The notes under the pieces: model-generated
What the model was told of the DNA's origin: nothing
The model's database searches: none
The model's input: only the letters and a program-made list of their open reading frames with translations
Part shown: piece after piece, positions 44,367-54,119 of the stretch
How positions within the stretch are numbered: the first letter of the stretch is position 1
How the letters are laid out: each line of letters starts with the position of its first letter
Translations under genes and position numbers: made by a program
NCBI RefSeq assembly: GCF_000269805.1
Contig: NZ_JH711481.1
Coordinates: 1,253,279-1,317,278, forward strand
Direction: 5' to 3'
DNA: 64,000 nt
Origin: Actinomyces massiliensis 4401292
GTDB taxonomy: Bacteria > Actinomycetota > Actinomycetes > Actinomycetales > Actinomycetaceae

Positions 44367-45785
44367 ATGAGAAAGAGTATTAGTACCACGGGCTCGTCCG
44401 CGTCCTTCCCGCCGCCTGCATCCGGCGGAGCGTTCACCGCCCCCGAGCAGATCGATGGGCATCGCCTGACCGGTCACCAGAAGTCCCTCATCGGGATGGC
44501 CATCGTGGTCAACGTGTCGGAGTTCTTCGACATGTTCCTCATCGGCTTCATCGTCAATCTGCTGATCGAGGCGCCGGGCTGGAACCTCACCGGCTTCCAT
44601 TCCGGCGTCATCCTCGCCGGGGCCGGCCTGGGCACAGTCCTCGGCTCCATCACCTGGGGCAGGCTGGCCGACGTCTTCGGACGCAAGCACGCCTTCATCT
44701 GGTGCATCGTCGTCCTCGTCGTCTTCACGGCCGCCTCCGCCCTCACCCCGGTCAACGGCTGGATCCTGCTGGCGGTTCTGCGCACCGGCGTCGGTTTCGG
44801 CGTCGGGGGTCTGAACATCACCTCGGTGCCCTTCGTCCAGGAATTCGTGCCCGCCAAGCAGCGCGGCCTCCTGTCGGGCCTGACGAGCGTCTTCATCCCC
44901 GCGGGCATCTTCCTCGGCGGCCTGGTCACCAAGTACTTCGGCGATGCCCTGGGCTGGCGCGGCCTGATCGCCGTGGGCTGCGTGCCCATCGTGCTGCTGG
45001 CCTGGGCGCGCGTCGTCCCCGAGTCGCCGCGCTTCCTCCAGTCCAAGGGACGCGAGGAGGAGGCCCGGGCGGCCTACGCCTGGGCGATGGAGATCCCCGT
45101 GGAGCAGGTCGCCGCCCTGCCCCCGATCCCCGAGAAGGCCTCGGCGTCATACTCGGTCATCTTCACCAAGTACCCTCGCCAGCTGCTCGTGGTGGCGCTG
45201 GGCTCCTTCTCCTTCATCCTCGGCTCCTTCACCGTCCAGTCCTGGGGGCAGACGCTGCTGGGACAGTCCTTCAAGTTCCAGGCGAGCACGGTCGCGACCC
45301 TGTTCATGCTGGTCTCTCTGGGCGACCTGCTGGGGCGCCTGGGCTCGGCATGGATCTCCGATCGGATCGGACGGCGCTGGACGATGTTCGGCTGCGGCGT
45401 GATCGGCGGTATCGGCGCCCTGATCGCGGCCTTATCGACCCGGATGGTCCATGGGGACGAGATCGGCAGTGCCGGCTACGTGTTCTTCGCGGGCATCTTC
45501 ATCGTCATGATGTTCGGCGACGGCGCCTTCGGCATCCTCAACGCCTTCGGCGGCGAGCAGTTCCCCACCGAGGCCCGCTCGACCGGCCTGGGGCTGGGAT
45601 ACGGCATCGGCGCGGTCGCCAAGGTCGTCGGCCCCTACGTCGTCGGGGCGCTTATCGGGGGCAGCAAGCTGAGCGCCGACGTGGTCTTCCTGCCCTTCGT
45701 CGTCTTCGCGGTGCTGCTGTTCATCGGAGGCGTCATCTACCTCTTCGCCCGTGAGACCAAGGGAGCCTCTCTGGAGGACATCTGA
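44367..45785 (+). CDS. MFS transporter, sugar/metabolite porter type
   Basis: The ATG at 44367 follows GGAGG by about six bases. The 472-residue protein has 12 spans. The MFS signatures are GRLADVFGRKHAFIWCIVVL after span 2, VPESPRFLQSKGREEEAR before the central loop and DRIGRRWTMFGCG after span 8. PESPRFL is characteristic of the sugar porter and related metabolite:H+ symporter families. The substrate is unknown; location near pentose genes makes a sugar plausible. It is followed within 20 bp by a 22-bp array and then a terminator. Confidence 0.85.
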   Translation: MRKSISTTGSSASFPPPASGGAFTAPEQIDGHRLTGHQKSLIGMAIVVNVSEFFDMFLIGFIVNLLIEAPGWNLTGFHSGVILAGAGLGTVLGSITWGRLADVFGRKHAFIWCIVVLVVFTAASALTPVNGWILLAVLRTGVGFGVGGLNITSVPFVQEFVPAKQRGLLSGLTSVFIPAGIFLGGLVTKYFGDALGWRGLIAVGCVPIVLLAWARVVPESPRFLQSKGREEEARAAYAWAMEIPVEQVAALPPIPEKASASYSVIFTKYPRQLLVVALGSFSFILGSFTVQSWGQTLLGQSFKFQASTVATLFMLVSLGDLLGRLGSAWISDRIGRRWTMFGCGVIGGIGALIAALSTRMVHGDEIGSAGYVFFAGIFIVMMFGDGAFGILNAFGGEQFPTEARSTGLGLGYGIGAVAKVVGPYVVGALIGGSKLSADVVFLPFVVFAVLLFIGGVIYLFARETKGASLEDI

Positions 45786-45801
45786 CCTCTCCGCACGTCG
45801 C

Positions 45802-45889
45802 CGAGATCGGTCGTACTCCGGCTCGAGATCGGTCCGCTTCCGCGCCGAGATCGGTCGAGTTCCGGCTCGAGATCGGTCCGGTTCCGCAT
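45802..45889 (+). repeat. 22-bp-period tandem array, locus C (4 units)
   Basis: CGAGATCGGT at 45802, 45824, 45846 and 45868 gives an exact 22-bp period. Intervals are CGTACTCCGGCT, CCGCTTCCGCGC, CGAGTTCCGGCT and CCGGTTCCGCAT; some are the same or one base from those at locus A more than 36 kb away. It starts 16 bp after the MFS stop, in the sense of that gene. Confidence 0.9.
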
Positions 45890-45898
45890 CGGCACCAG

Positions 45899-45948
45899 CG
45901 CCCGGCCCTCGCGACCATGCATTCAGCGCATGTCGCGAGGGCCGGGCG
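45899..45948. terminator. 17-bp perfect stem-loop, bidirectional terminator
   Basis: The arms 45899-45915 and 45932-45948 are exact complements with a 16-base loop. The hairpin separates the convergent MFS and araD genes; a moderately T-rich stretch follows on the plus strand. Confidence 0.75.
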
Positions 45949-45988
45949 ATCTCGATTCTCTTGGTGTTGGTCGGCTGGTCAGGGCTGA

Positions 45989-46780
45989 TCAGTGCTGCCC
46001 GTACACGTTCTGGTAGCGATCATTGAGCCGATCGACCAGGTCCTGGTCGATCAGCGTGATCTCGCCGTCGGCGCGGGCGATATGAACGGTGCGGGCGACC
46101 TCCTCGCACATGACGGCGGCCTTGACGGTGGCGCGGGCATCGCGCCCGATGGTGAAGGGGCCGTGGTTGGCCATGAGCACGGCCGGAGACTTCGAGCCGG
46201 ACAGGGTCTCCACGATGCCGCGCCCAATGGAGTCGTCGCCGATGAGTGCGAAGGGGCCGACGGGGATGGGGCCCCCGAATTCGTCGCCCATCATGGTCAG
46301 GGCGCAGGGGATGGGCTCACGGCGCGCGGCCCAGGCGGTGGCATAGGTGGAATGGGTGTGGACCACGCCCCCGACGCCGTCCATGTGCCGGTAGACGTAG
46401 GCGTGGGCGGCAGTATCCGATGACGGGGTGAGCGATGCCGGTGTGCCGTCGTCGATCTTGTTGCCGTCCAGGGTGCACACGACCATGGTGTCGGCGGCCA
46501 GCTCGTCATAGGAGACGCCCGAGGGCTTGATGACGAACAGGTCGGTCTTCACGGTTTCACCATTGCGAGTGAGGGTGACGCGCTCCGAGACGTTGCCGGC
46601 GGTCCACACCACCAGACCCCAACGGGGCAGCTCGGCGTGCAGCGCCGCCACCTTCCGGCGGGTTGCGGCCACCGCCTCGCGCACCTCGGCATCCAATTCG
46701 GACAGGACGATCGGCTCGGATGACTCGGCCAGATCTGGCAATTCGGAAAGTCGGGGCAGCTCGGGCAACTCGGGCACCAT
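45989..46780 (-). CDS. araD: L-ribulose-5-phosphate 4-epimerase (class II aldolase family)
   Basis: It interconverts L-ribulose 5-phosphate and D-xylulose 5-phosphate. Metal ligands appear in VVHTHSTYATAWAARREPIP and the C-terminal His; WTAGNVSERVTLTRNG and VLMANHGPFTIGRDA are family signatures. The start is unsure: ATG at 46780 abuts GAGAGG, GTG at 46777 is three bases away, and a GTG at 46798 is also in frame. The N-terminal 35 residues are a Leu/Pro/Glu-rich extension. araA and araB are absent from this window, so it may serve other pentoses. Confidence 0.88.
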   Translation of the reverse strand: MVPELPELPRLSELPDLAESSEPIVLSELDAEVREAVAATRRKVAALHAELPRWGLVVWTAGNVSERVTLTRNGETVKTDLFVIKPSGVSYDELAADTMVVCTLDGNKIDDGTPASLTPSSDTAAHAYVYRHMDGVGGVVHTHSTYATAWAARREPIPCALTMMGDEFGGPIPVGPFALIGDDSIGRGIVETLSGSKSPAVLMANHGPFTIGRDARATVKAAVMCEEVARTVHIARADGEITLIDQDLVDRLNDRYQNVYGQH

Positions 46781-47221
46781 CCTCTCTTGTCTCGTCACGA
46801 CGACGCCCGCCCGGCAGGCGGGCTCCGGTGACAGGGCCTGACGCGTTCCACTGTGCCGGGCTCGATTCCATGTGACGTCGGCTGCGATGAACGGATGTGC
46901 GCCTTAGTTGCTCGGTTCGTATGGTGGTGCGGGTGGTCGGCGGTATGTCCTCTCGACTTACTCCGTGAATCTATTAGGAACCTATTAGGTGAATCCGGGG
47001 CTCGCTCGGGGTGGGTTCCGTCGAATCGGTCTCCGGGAGAGGTGGCCGGGATGTGAACTCATGTTCACATCCGAGGATGCTCAGTGTCGGCGTCGGTAGC
47101 GGCGTCATCGCCTCGGGCGGGTGCGACTGGAGCACAAGCTCATCGACATCGACATCGATGCAGGCGAGAACGGCCCCGGCCCCCTCCGCTGGCGGAGGGG
47201 GCCGGGGCAGTCGGAGCGGGC
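46781..47221. other. Intergenic stretch, no gene seen; inverted repeat at 47049-47072
   Basis: No credible gene lies between araD and the transketolase stop. GGATGTGAAC-TCAT-GTTCACATCC at 47049-47072 is a perfect 10-bp inverted repeat, operator-like in size and symmetry. GTGAATCCGGGG at about 46990 echoes the decamer seen at 34251-34290. Confidence 0.5.
47173..47208 (-). terminator. 17-bp GC-rich hairpin after transketolase
   Basis: The arms 47173-47189 and 47192-47208 are exact complements. The hairpin lies 14 bp beyond the transketolase stop, as expected for a terminator on the minus strand. Confidence 0.75.
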
Positions 47222-49360
47222 TCAGGCCTGCGCGAGGGCCCGGCGCACCCTGGCGGCGACGGCGTCGCCGGTGAAGCCGTACTCGGCGAAGAGCTCCGCG
47301 GCCGGGGCGGAGGCGCCGAAGTGGTCGACCGAGACGATCACCCCGGCGTCGCCGACGCGCTCGCGCCAGCCCATGGCGATGCCGGCTTCCACGGAGACCG
47401 TGAGGGAGTCCTCGGGCAGGACCGAGGCGCGGTAGGCCTCGTCCTGGGCGTCGAACCACTCCAGGCAGGGGGCCGAGACGACGCGGGTGGGCGTGCCCTC
47501 GGCCTGGAGGACGGCGCGGGCGTCCGCGGCGACCGACACCTCGGATCCGGTGGCGATGATGGTCACGGCCGGGGCGGCGGGCTCGCCGTCGGCGCCGACG
47601 GCCTCGGCCAGGACGTAGGCGCCTCGGCGCACGCCCTCGGCGGCGGCATCGGCCGAGGCCAGGACGGGTAGGTTCTGGCGTGACAGGACGAGGCCGGCCG
47701 GTGCGTGGTGGCGCCGCAGGACCTGGGCCCAGGCGGCGGCGGTCTCGTTGGCATCGGCGGGGCGGACGACGTCGAGGCCCGGGATCGCGCGCAGGGAGGC
47801 CAGGTGCTCGATGGGCTGGTGGGTGGGTCCGTCCTCGCCCACGCCGATCGAGTCGTGGGACCACACGAAGATCGAGCCGATCCCCATCAGCGCGGCCAGA
47901 CGGGCGGCGGGGCGCATGTAGTCCGCGAAGACCAGGAAGGTGCCGCCGTAGGCGCGGGTCAGGCCGTCCAGCGCGATGCCATTGAGGACCCCGCCCATGG
48001 CGTGCTCGCGCACCCCGAAGTGGATCATGCGGCCGTAGGGGCCGTCCCCCTCCTTCTGGGCGAGCCCGGCGGGCAGGAAGGAGGGCTCGCCGACCATGGT
48101 GGTCTTGTTGGAGCCGCCCAGGTCGGCCGATCCTCCCCACAGCTCGGGGACGGCGGGCGCCAGGGCGGTGAGCACCGCGCCCGAGGCGCTGCGAGTGGCC
48201 ACTGATGCCCCGACCTCCCAGGCGGGCAGGGCCGCATCGAGTCCCGTGGGCGGCTCCTCGGCCAGCAGCCGGTCCAGCAGCGCGGCCCTCTCCGGGTTCG
48301 CGGTCCGCCAGGCCTGGTAGTGGGCGTCCCAGTCGGCGCGGGCGGCCGCGGCCCGCTCGGCGGCGCGGGCGCGGGTGCGGTCCAGCACGCCGTCGGTCTG
48401 GAAGAGGGCGTCGGGGTCCAGGCCGAGCGCCTTCTTGAGCCCGGCGACCTCCTCGGCGCCCAGTGCCGCGCCGTGGCTGGACTCCTGGCCCTGCTTGGTG
48501 GGTGCCGGCCAGGCGATGATCGTGTGCAGGCGGATCAGGGACGGCCTGGAGGTCTCGGCGCGGGCCTTCACCAGCGCCTCGTGCAGGGCCGTCAGGTCCT
48601 CGCGGTACTCGCCGCCGGCGGTCCAGTCGACGTCGAGGACCTGCCAGCCGTAGGCCTCGAAGCGGGCCGAGGGGTCCTCGGCGAAGGCGATGTCGGTGTT
48701 GCCCTCGATGGAGATGTCGTTGTCGTCGTAGATGGCGATGAGGTTGCCCAGCTGTTGGGTGCCGGCCAGGGAGGCGGCCTCGGCGGCGACGCCCTCCTGC
48801 ATGCAGCCGTCGCCCAGGACGGTGTAGACGAAATGATCGAAGATCGATTCGCCCGCGGGGGCGTCGGGGTCCAGCAGTCCGCGCTCGTAGCGGGCGGCCA
48901 TGGCCATGCCGACCGCATTGGAGAAGCCGGCCCCCAGGGGGCCGGTGGTGGTCTCCACGCCCTTGGTGTGGCCGAACTCCGGATGCCCCGGCGTCAGCGA
49001 GCCCGCGGTGCGCAGCGCCTGAAGGTCGGAGACCTCCAGGCCGTAGCCGGCCATCACCAGCTGGATGTACTGCAGCACCGAGGCGTGCCCCGCCGACAGC
49101 ACGAAGCGGTCGCGCCCCAGCCACTGGGCGTCGGCCGGGTCGGCGACCAGCTCGTGCTGGTACAGCAGGTGGGCCGCCGGGGCCAGGGAGATGGCAGTGC
49201 CGGGATGGCCGGAGCCGGCCTTCTCGACGGCGTCCGCCGCCAGCGCCTTGGCCACGGCGATCGCCTTGAGATCGAGGGCCGAGAGCTGAAGAGAGCCGGG
49301 GCTGTCAGGGCTGTCAGGGGTCGTGGGGCTCCCGGTGGTCTCTGTGCCATCAGCGGTCAT
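47222..49360 (-). CDS. tkt: Transketolase
   Basis: This thiamine-diphosphate enzyme moves two-carbon units between pentose phosphate sugars. It has GSGHPGTAISLAPAAHLLY at the N-terminus, the ThDP motif VLGDGCMQEG, catalytic-region FGVREHAMGGVLNGIALDG, and DSIGVGEDGPTHQPIEHLAS. It is a standard 712-residue enzyme. The ATG at 49360 is led by AAGGAG seven bases upstream. Upstream DNA has three 9-bp units (ATCGGCCGA, ATTGGCCGA, ATCGGCCGA at 49412-49438). With xylA, xylB and araD nearby it links pentose breakdown to glycolysis. Confidence 0.95.
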   Translation of the reverse strand: MTADGTETTGSPTTPDSPDSPGSLQLSALDLKAIAVAKALAADAVEKAGSGHPGTAISLAPAAHLLYQHELVADPADAQWLGRDRFVLSAGHASVLQYIQLVMAGYGLEVSDLQALRTAGSLTPGHPEFGHTKGVETTTGPLGAGFSNAVGMAMAARYERGLLDPDAPAGESIFDHFVYTVLGDGCMQEGVAAEAASLAGTQQLGNLIAIYDDNDISIEGNTDIAFAEDPSARFEAYGWQVLDVDWTAGGEYREDLTALHEALVKARAETSRPSLIRLHTIIAWPAPTKQGQESSHGAALGAEEVAGLKKALGLDPDALFQTDGVLDRTRARAAERAAAARADWDAHYQAWRTANPERAALLDRLLAEEPPTGLDAALPAWEVGASVATRSASGAVLTALAPAVPELWGGSADLGGSNKTTMVGEPSFLPAGLAQKEGDGPYGRMIHFGVREHAMGGVLNGIALDGLTRAYGGTFLVFADYMRPAARLAALMGIGSIFVWSHDSIGVGEDGPTHQPIEHLASLRAIPGLDVVRPADANETAAAWAQVLRRHHAPAGLVLSRQNLPVLASADAAAEGVRRGAYVLAEAVGADGEPAAPAVTIIATGSEVSVAADARAVLQAEGTPTRVVSAPCLEWFDAQDEAYRASVLPEDSLTVSVEAGIAMGWRERVGDAGVIVSVDHFGASAPAAELFAEYGFTGDAVAARVRRALAQA

Positions 49361-49640
49361 GGACGGGCTCCTTCGTGGGTTTTCATGAGATGGGTGCGAT
49401 ATGCGTTCGGTATCGGCCGAATTGGCCGAATCGGCCGATGTCCGCCTGCCGGCGGTGCGGCGACGGTTCTGCGGGAATCCTCGCGCGGCTGCGTGCACAC
49501 GGGCAACTGGGCCGGTGGACGGATGTGCGATCCCGTGCTCCCTGCGCTCCCCATGCTCCCATGGTGGCCCCGTGGTCCGTAATCCGCGCAACGAGATGCC
49601 GCCCGACTGAGACGGCGCGTCCGGCCCTGGTCTCATTCCC

Positions 49641-50672
49641 TTATCCGGGCGAGGTCCGCCGCGCTCGCAGCGAGGCGCCCGGGTGGAAGACCGGGGCGAT
49701 GCGCTCGGGCTCCCTTCCGGCGAGGGGGAGTATGCCCTCGAGCTGGTCCACGAGCAGTCCGACGGCGGTCCCGGTCACTCTGGAGACGTCCGAGTCGTAA
49801 TGGGTGTAGTCCACGCTGGTGTGCGGCGAGTCGCCTGAGCCCCCGGCCCCGATGATCGAGATATCGACTCCCGGGGTCCGGCCGTTGGAGGTGAGCACAT
49901 TGATCGCATCGTCTATCGAGGTGGCGGGGGCGGCGATGAAGGCGTCCGCGGGGCTGGCGCCGGCGAGGTAGTCGTCCAGCGCTGCGCGCATCGAGCGGAA
50001 GTCGCGGGCGACCTCCAGGGACTCCAGCGCCAGCCCCAGCGCGGATGCGCGATCCTCGAGCGCCTGGGTGAAGCGGTGCAGGAAGCCCATGGGCATGATG
50101 TGCTCCGAGGTCGGGTTGATGACCAGGGCGCGTCGATGGCCGGCGTCGTGGAGCCTCTGCGCGCAGCCGGAGCCGATGGCCTCGAAGTCCGTGTCGGTGG
50201 CGACGACGCCATCCGCGTCATGGCTGAAGCCGATGAACACCGACGGGATTCGCGATTCGCGCGCGGCCTCGACCCGGGGGTCGCGGTCGAGGACGTCCAT
50301 GATGAGGATTCCGTCGCACAGCGCGGATTCGGTCAGTCTGCGCATGCCCTCGACACCCTCCTCGCCGCTGATGACCAGCAGCTCGTAGCCGTGGCGCCGG
50401 CAGGCGGCCGCGAGCGAGACGATGTAGCGGTACTGCCCGGGAGCATCGGTGCACCTGTGGTACGGCACGATCAGCCCGAGGATCCTGCTGCGGTTGCTCT
50501 TCAGGGCGCGCGCACTCGCATGCGGTCGGTAACCGAGCGCGCGCATCGCCTCGTGCACGCGAGCTCTTGTCTTTGGTGCAACAAATCGCTTGCCGCTCAG
50601 GACGTAGGAGACCGTGGACTGTGAGACTCCGGCGGCATGTGCGACATCGCGGCTAGTGGGTGAAGACGGCAT
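49641..50672 (-). CDS. LacI-family regulator of the ABC/GH31 operon
   Basis: The N-terminal helix-turn-helix SRDVAHAAGVSQSTVSYVLS and hinge YRPHASARALKSNRSRILGL precede a periplasmic-binding-like effector domain. Length (343) is normal. It is divergent from the substrate-binding protein gene, with a palindrome between them, so it likely represses the importer and GH31 until the sugar binds. The inducer is not identified. Confidence 0.9.
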   Translation of the reverse strand: MPSSPTSRDVAHAAGVSQSTVSYVLSGKRFVAPKTRARVHEAMRALGYRPHASARALKSNRSRILGLIVPYHRCTDAPGQYRYIVSLAAACRRHGYELLVISGEEGVEGMRRLTESALCDGILIMDVLDRDPRVEAARESRIPSVFIGFSHDADGVVATDTDFEAIGSGCAQRLHDAGHRRALVINPTSEHIMPMGFLHRFTQALEDRASALGLALESLEVARDFRSMRAALDDYLAGASPADAFIAAPATSIDDAINVLTSNGRTPGVDISIIGAGGSGDSPHTSVDYTHYDSDVSRVTGTAVGLLVDQLEGILPLAGREPERIAPVFHPGASLRARRTSPG

Positions 50673-50736
50673 GATGCGATTTCGGGTGATGTGTGGCGGG
50701 TGAGTTCATGCTCGGGACCTCCCTTGCGCTATTAGG

Positions 50737-50750
50737 TGTATCACGATACA
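50737..50750. promoter_or_regulatory. Palindrome TGTATC-AC-GATACA, candidate LacI-type operator
   Basis: Six-base arms are perfectly complementary around AC, in the 219-bp gap between the LacI gene and the substrate-binding protein gene. A weaker related palindrome, around CATACGTATCG, lies near 50850. Size and place fit a LacI-family operator. Confidence 0.55.
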
Positions 50751-50891
50751 TTCAAGCTCCCGGGCGCAGCGAAGAGGCTGCGCCCACGATCCCGTCACGT
50801 CGCAGCCGGCAGACGCGAGCATCGATCGCATACGTGTGCGCATACGTATCGCCCGGTGCCGACCGCTGCCGGCGGAGGAAATGGAGCTGAC

Positions 50892-52136
50892 ATGTCCACG
50901 ATTCAGCACAGGCTCATGGTCGATCGCCGCCGCATCCTGCAGGGCGCCGCGCTCGCAGCGGCGGCGCTGCCGCTGGCCGCATGCGGCAAGAGCGGCGGAT
51001 CGACGGCGGACTCCTCGACCATCAAGATCCTCGACTACTACGCGGACGATCCCGATAACGGCATCTTCCAGAAGGTTCTCGAGGAGTGTGCCGCCAAGGT
51101 GGGCGTCACCGTCGAGCGGGAGAGCGTCAACGGCACCGGCCTGATTCAGAAGGTCCTGCAGATGAGCTCCTCCAAGACCCTGCCCGACCTGCTCATGCTG
51201 GACAACCCCGACCTTCAGCAGATCGCCGCGACCGGGGCGCTGGCCCCGCTGTCGGACTTCGGGATCGCCGCCGAGGGCTTCATTGAGGGCTTCGTCAGCG
51301 CCGGGACCTACCAGGACAAGCTCTACGGAATGGGGCCGTGCGCCAACACCATCGGCCTCTACTACAACCAGGACATGCTCTCCGCGGCCGGGGTGTCCGT
51401 CCCCACCACCTGGGATGAGCTCAAGACCACTGCCAAGACCCTGACCAGCGGCGACACCTACGGCATCGCGTTCTGCGCCGCCGCCTCCTACGAGGGCTCC
51501 TGGCAGTTCCTGCCCTTCTTCTGGTCCAACGGCGCTGACGAGACCGACATCGCCTCGTCGGCCGCCGCCGGAGCCCTCCAGCTGTGGGTCGACCTGGTCA
51601 ACGAGGGATCCGCCTCCTCCGGCGTCCTGAACTGGGGGCAGGGCGACGTCGGCGAGCAGTTCACCTCCGGCAAGGCCGCCATGGTCATCAACGGGCCGTG
51701 GCAGACCATCACCTTCGACCAGTCCGATATCAACTGGGCGGTCGCGGAGATCCCGGTGCCCAAGGCCGGCGACACCCTGATCGCGCCGCTGGGCGGCGAG
51801 GTGTGGACGGTTCCCCAGACGGGCAACAAGGACCGCCAGGCCAAGGCCGCCGAGCTCCTGACCGAGCTGCTCTCGGCCTCCAGGCAGTTGAGCCTCAACA
51901 CCGAGCGCTACACGATCCCCACCGACTCCCAGGACGACGCGGACTACCTCAAGGAGCTCCCGCAGATGTCGTCGCTGGTCGAGTCCGTCAACAACGGCCG
52001 GGCCCGGACCGCGAAGCTGGGGGAGGCCTGGCCCAAGACCGCCGAGGCCCTCTACAACGCCATTCAGTCCGCCCTGACCGGCAAGGCCTCGGCTCAGGCC
52101 GCCCTGGAGACCGCCAAGGCGGACTACCTGTCATGA
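50892..52136 (+). CDS. ABC sugar-binding lipoprotein with Tat-type signal
   Basis: The start at ATG 50892 (GGAG five bases upstream) gives VDRRRILQGAALAAAALPLA, a twin-arginine motif, then Cys at the lipobox. The mature protein has the type 1 solute-binding fold: TIKILDYYADDPDNGIFQKV, LYGMGPCANTIGLYYNQDML, GKAAMVINGPWQTITFD. It captures oligosaccharides (CUT1-type family) outside the membrane. It overlaps the first permease gene by ATGA. The substrate is inferred from the linked GH31 enzyme. Confidence 0.9.
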   Translation: MSTIQHRLMVDRRRILQGAALAAAALPLAACGKSGGSTADSSTIKILDYYADDPDNGIFQKVLEECAAKVGVTVERESVNGTGLIQKVLQMSSSKTLPDLLMLDNPDLQQIAATGALAPLSDFGIAAEGFIEGFVSAGTYQDKLYGMGPCANTIGLYYNQDMLSAAGVSVPTTWDELKTTAKTLTSGDTYGIAFCAAASYEGSWQFLPFFWSNGADETDIASSAAAGALQLWVDLVNEGSASSGVLNWGQGDVGEQFTSGKAAMVINGPWQTITFDQSDINWAVAEIPVPKAGDTLIAPLGGEVWTVPQTGNKDRQAKAAELLTELLSASRQLSLNTERYTIPTDSQDDADYLKELPQMSSLVESVNNGRARTAKLGEAWPKTAEALYNAIQSALTGKASAQAALETAKADYLS

Positions 52137-53134
52137 CGGCGGGCGAGACCGAGAGTCTGTCCGGAACTCTGTCCGGACCCGCTCCGGGCGATCCGGAGAG
52201 CCCGGCGGGGGGAGGGGAGCGCCCCTCCGCCGGGCGGGCCGCGGCGCGCCGATCGCTGCAGCGTCGGGAGGAGCTGAGCAAATGGTGCTTCCTCCTGCCG
52301 GCCCTGGTCTTCATGGCGCTGTTCTTCGGATACCCCATCGTCAAGAACGTGACGATGAGCTTCCAGGAGTACACCACCTCCACCTTCTACACCGGCCAGG
52401 CCCCATGGGTGGGCCTGAGCAACTACGTCTCGGTGCTGACCTCCTCGGTGTTCTCCACGGCCATGCTCAACACGTTCCTGTTCACCGTGGGCTCGATCGC
52501 CGGGCAGTTCACCATCGGGCTGGCGCTCGCGATCTTCTTCAAGCGGCGCTTCCCCCTCAACGGCGTCATGCGCTCGCTCATCCTGCTGCCCTGGCTCCTG
52601 CCGATGATCGTCTCGAGTGCGATCTGGAAGTGGATGCTGGACAAGGACAGCGGAGTGGTCAACCAGCTCCTTCAAGCGGTGAGCCTCCCGGCCGTGCCAT
52701 GGCTGACCAGCACGAGCGTGGCGCTGATCGCGGTCATCATCGTCAATATCTGGCTCGGCATTCCCTTCAACATGACCATTCTGTACAGCGGGCTCCAGGA
52801 CATCCCCGATGAGCTCTACGAGGCCGCCTCGCTGGACGGGGCCGTGGGGTGGAAGGCATTCAGGTATGTGACCTGGCCGCTGCTCAAGCCCGTGGTCTCG
52901 GTGGTGCTGGTCCTCGGGGTGGTCTACACCCTCAAGGTCCTCGACATCATTCTGGGGCTCACCGGCGGCGGGCCGTCGAACGCCACTCAGACCCTGGCGA
53001 CGCAGTCCTACAAGCTGTCCTTCGCCAACTTCGAGTTCGGACAGGGGGCGGCGCTCGGGAACGTCCTGGTGCTGGTCTCCGTCGTCTTCGCGGTCGTCTA
53101 CCTCAGGCTCAGCCGGTCCGGGGAGGAATCATGA
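52133..53134 (+). CDS. ABC sugar permease, CUT1 MalF/UgpA type
   Basis: The 333-residue protein has a hydrophilic N-terminus (about 50 residues) and six spans. The EAA loop EAASLDGAVGWKAFRYVTWP contacts the ATPase. The second-to-last spans end with GLTGGGPSNATQTLATQSYK, as in MalF/UgpA-type proteins. The ATG overlaps the previous stop (ATGA). It works with the next permease as a heterodimer. Confidence 0.92.
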   Translation: MTAGETESLSGTLSGPAPGDPESPAGGGERPSAGRAAARRSLQRREELSKWCFLLPALVFMALFFGYPIVKNVTMSFQEYTTSTFYTGQAPWVGLSNYVSVLTSSVFSTAMLNTFLFTVGSIAGQFTIGLALAIFFKRRFPLNGVMRSLILLPWLLPMIVSSAIWKWMLDKDSGVVNQLLQAVSLPAVPWLTSTSVALIAVIIVNIWLGIPFNMTILYSGLQDIPDELYEAASLDGAVGWKAFRYVTWPLLKPVVSVVLVLGVVYTLKVLDIILGLTGGGPSNATQTLATQSYKLSFANFEFGQGAALGNVLVLVSVVFAVVYLRLSRSGEES

Positions 53135-53961
53135 TGACGTCTCGTGCGCGCCGTTCCAGCCGCTCCGCCGTGAGCACGGCCCTGGGGCTGGTCTTCCTGT
53201 CGATCATGCTGTTCCCCGTGTACTGGATGGTCAACGCCTCCCTCCAGCCGGGCGTATCCACCGCGAATCTGCGAATTCTTCCGCTGAGTCCCAGTCTGGA
53301 CGGATACCGGGAGGCGTTCGCCAGTCAGGGCGCCAATCTCGCCACGAGCCTCGTGGTCTCCCTGGGCGCCGTGGCGATCTGCCTGTGCGTGGCCACGCCG
53401 GCGGCCTACGCCCTGTCCCTTCACCGGGTGAAACGCTCCGGGGTCATCCTGTTCGTCATGCTGCTGAGCCAGATGATCCCCGGGATCATCATCGCCAACG
53501 CGCTGTACAGCGCCTACAACACCCTGGGAATCCTCAACACTGTTCCCGGACTGATCCTGGCCGACGCCGCCCTGGGGATTCCCTTCTCCATCCTCATCAT
53601 CCGCGCGTTCATGGCGGCTATTCCGGTTTCGATCCTGGAGGCGGCCAGAATGGACGGTGCGGGGCGCCTGCGCATCTTCTTCTCCATTGTTCTGCCGTTG
53701 GGCAGGAATGCGCTCGTCACGGCTGCGCTCTTCAGCTTCCTGTTCGCCTGGAGCGACTTCCTGTTCGCACTCACGCTCGACTCGAATTCGGCCGCAAGGC
53801 CGGTGACGCTGGGCATCTACCAGTACATCGGGGGCTTCGTGGCCGACTGGGGCTCCGTCATGGCGACGGCGACCATGGCCTCGCTGCCCGCCGCGATCCT
53901 GCTGGTCGTGGCGCAGAAGTACGTGGCCGCCGGCGCGACGGGAGGCGCGGTGAAGTCCTGA
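53131..53961 (+). CDS. ABC sugar permease, CUT1 MalG/UgpE type
   Basis: The 276-residue, six-span protein has the EAA loop ILEAARMDGAGRLRIFFSIV and the typical start FLSIMLFPVYWMVNASLQPG. The SD GGGGAGGA precedes ATG-ATG at 53131, overlapping the previous stop. No ATPase gene follows, so the importer must use a shared MsiK/MsmX-type ATPase encoded elsewhere; this is inference from absence in the window. Confidence 0.92.
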   Translation: MMTSRARRSSRSAVSTALGLVFLSIMLFPVYWMVNASLQPGVSTANLRILPLSPSLDGYREAFASQGANLATSLVVSLGAVAICLCVATPAAYALSLHRVKRSGVILFVMLLSQMIPGIIIANALYSAYNTLGILNTVPGLILADAALGIPFSILIIRAFMAAIPVSILEAARMDGAGRLRIFFSIVLPLGRNALVTAALFSFLFAWSDFLFALTLDSNSAARPVTLGIYQYIGGFVADWGSVMATATMASLPAAILLVVAQKYVAAGATGGAVKS

Positions 53962-54119
53962 AAGCGCTGACCGCTCTCAGGGGCGATCCGCCGGGGCTGC
54001 CGAGCGGCCGAGCGGCTGGGCTGCCGAGGAGTCGCCGGGAAATCGCCGTCGAATACTGTCCGGCCATATTCGTGAGAATTTATCGAGTTCATCTGAATGC
54101 ATGATAAAAAGGAATTCAT

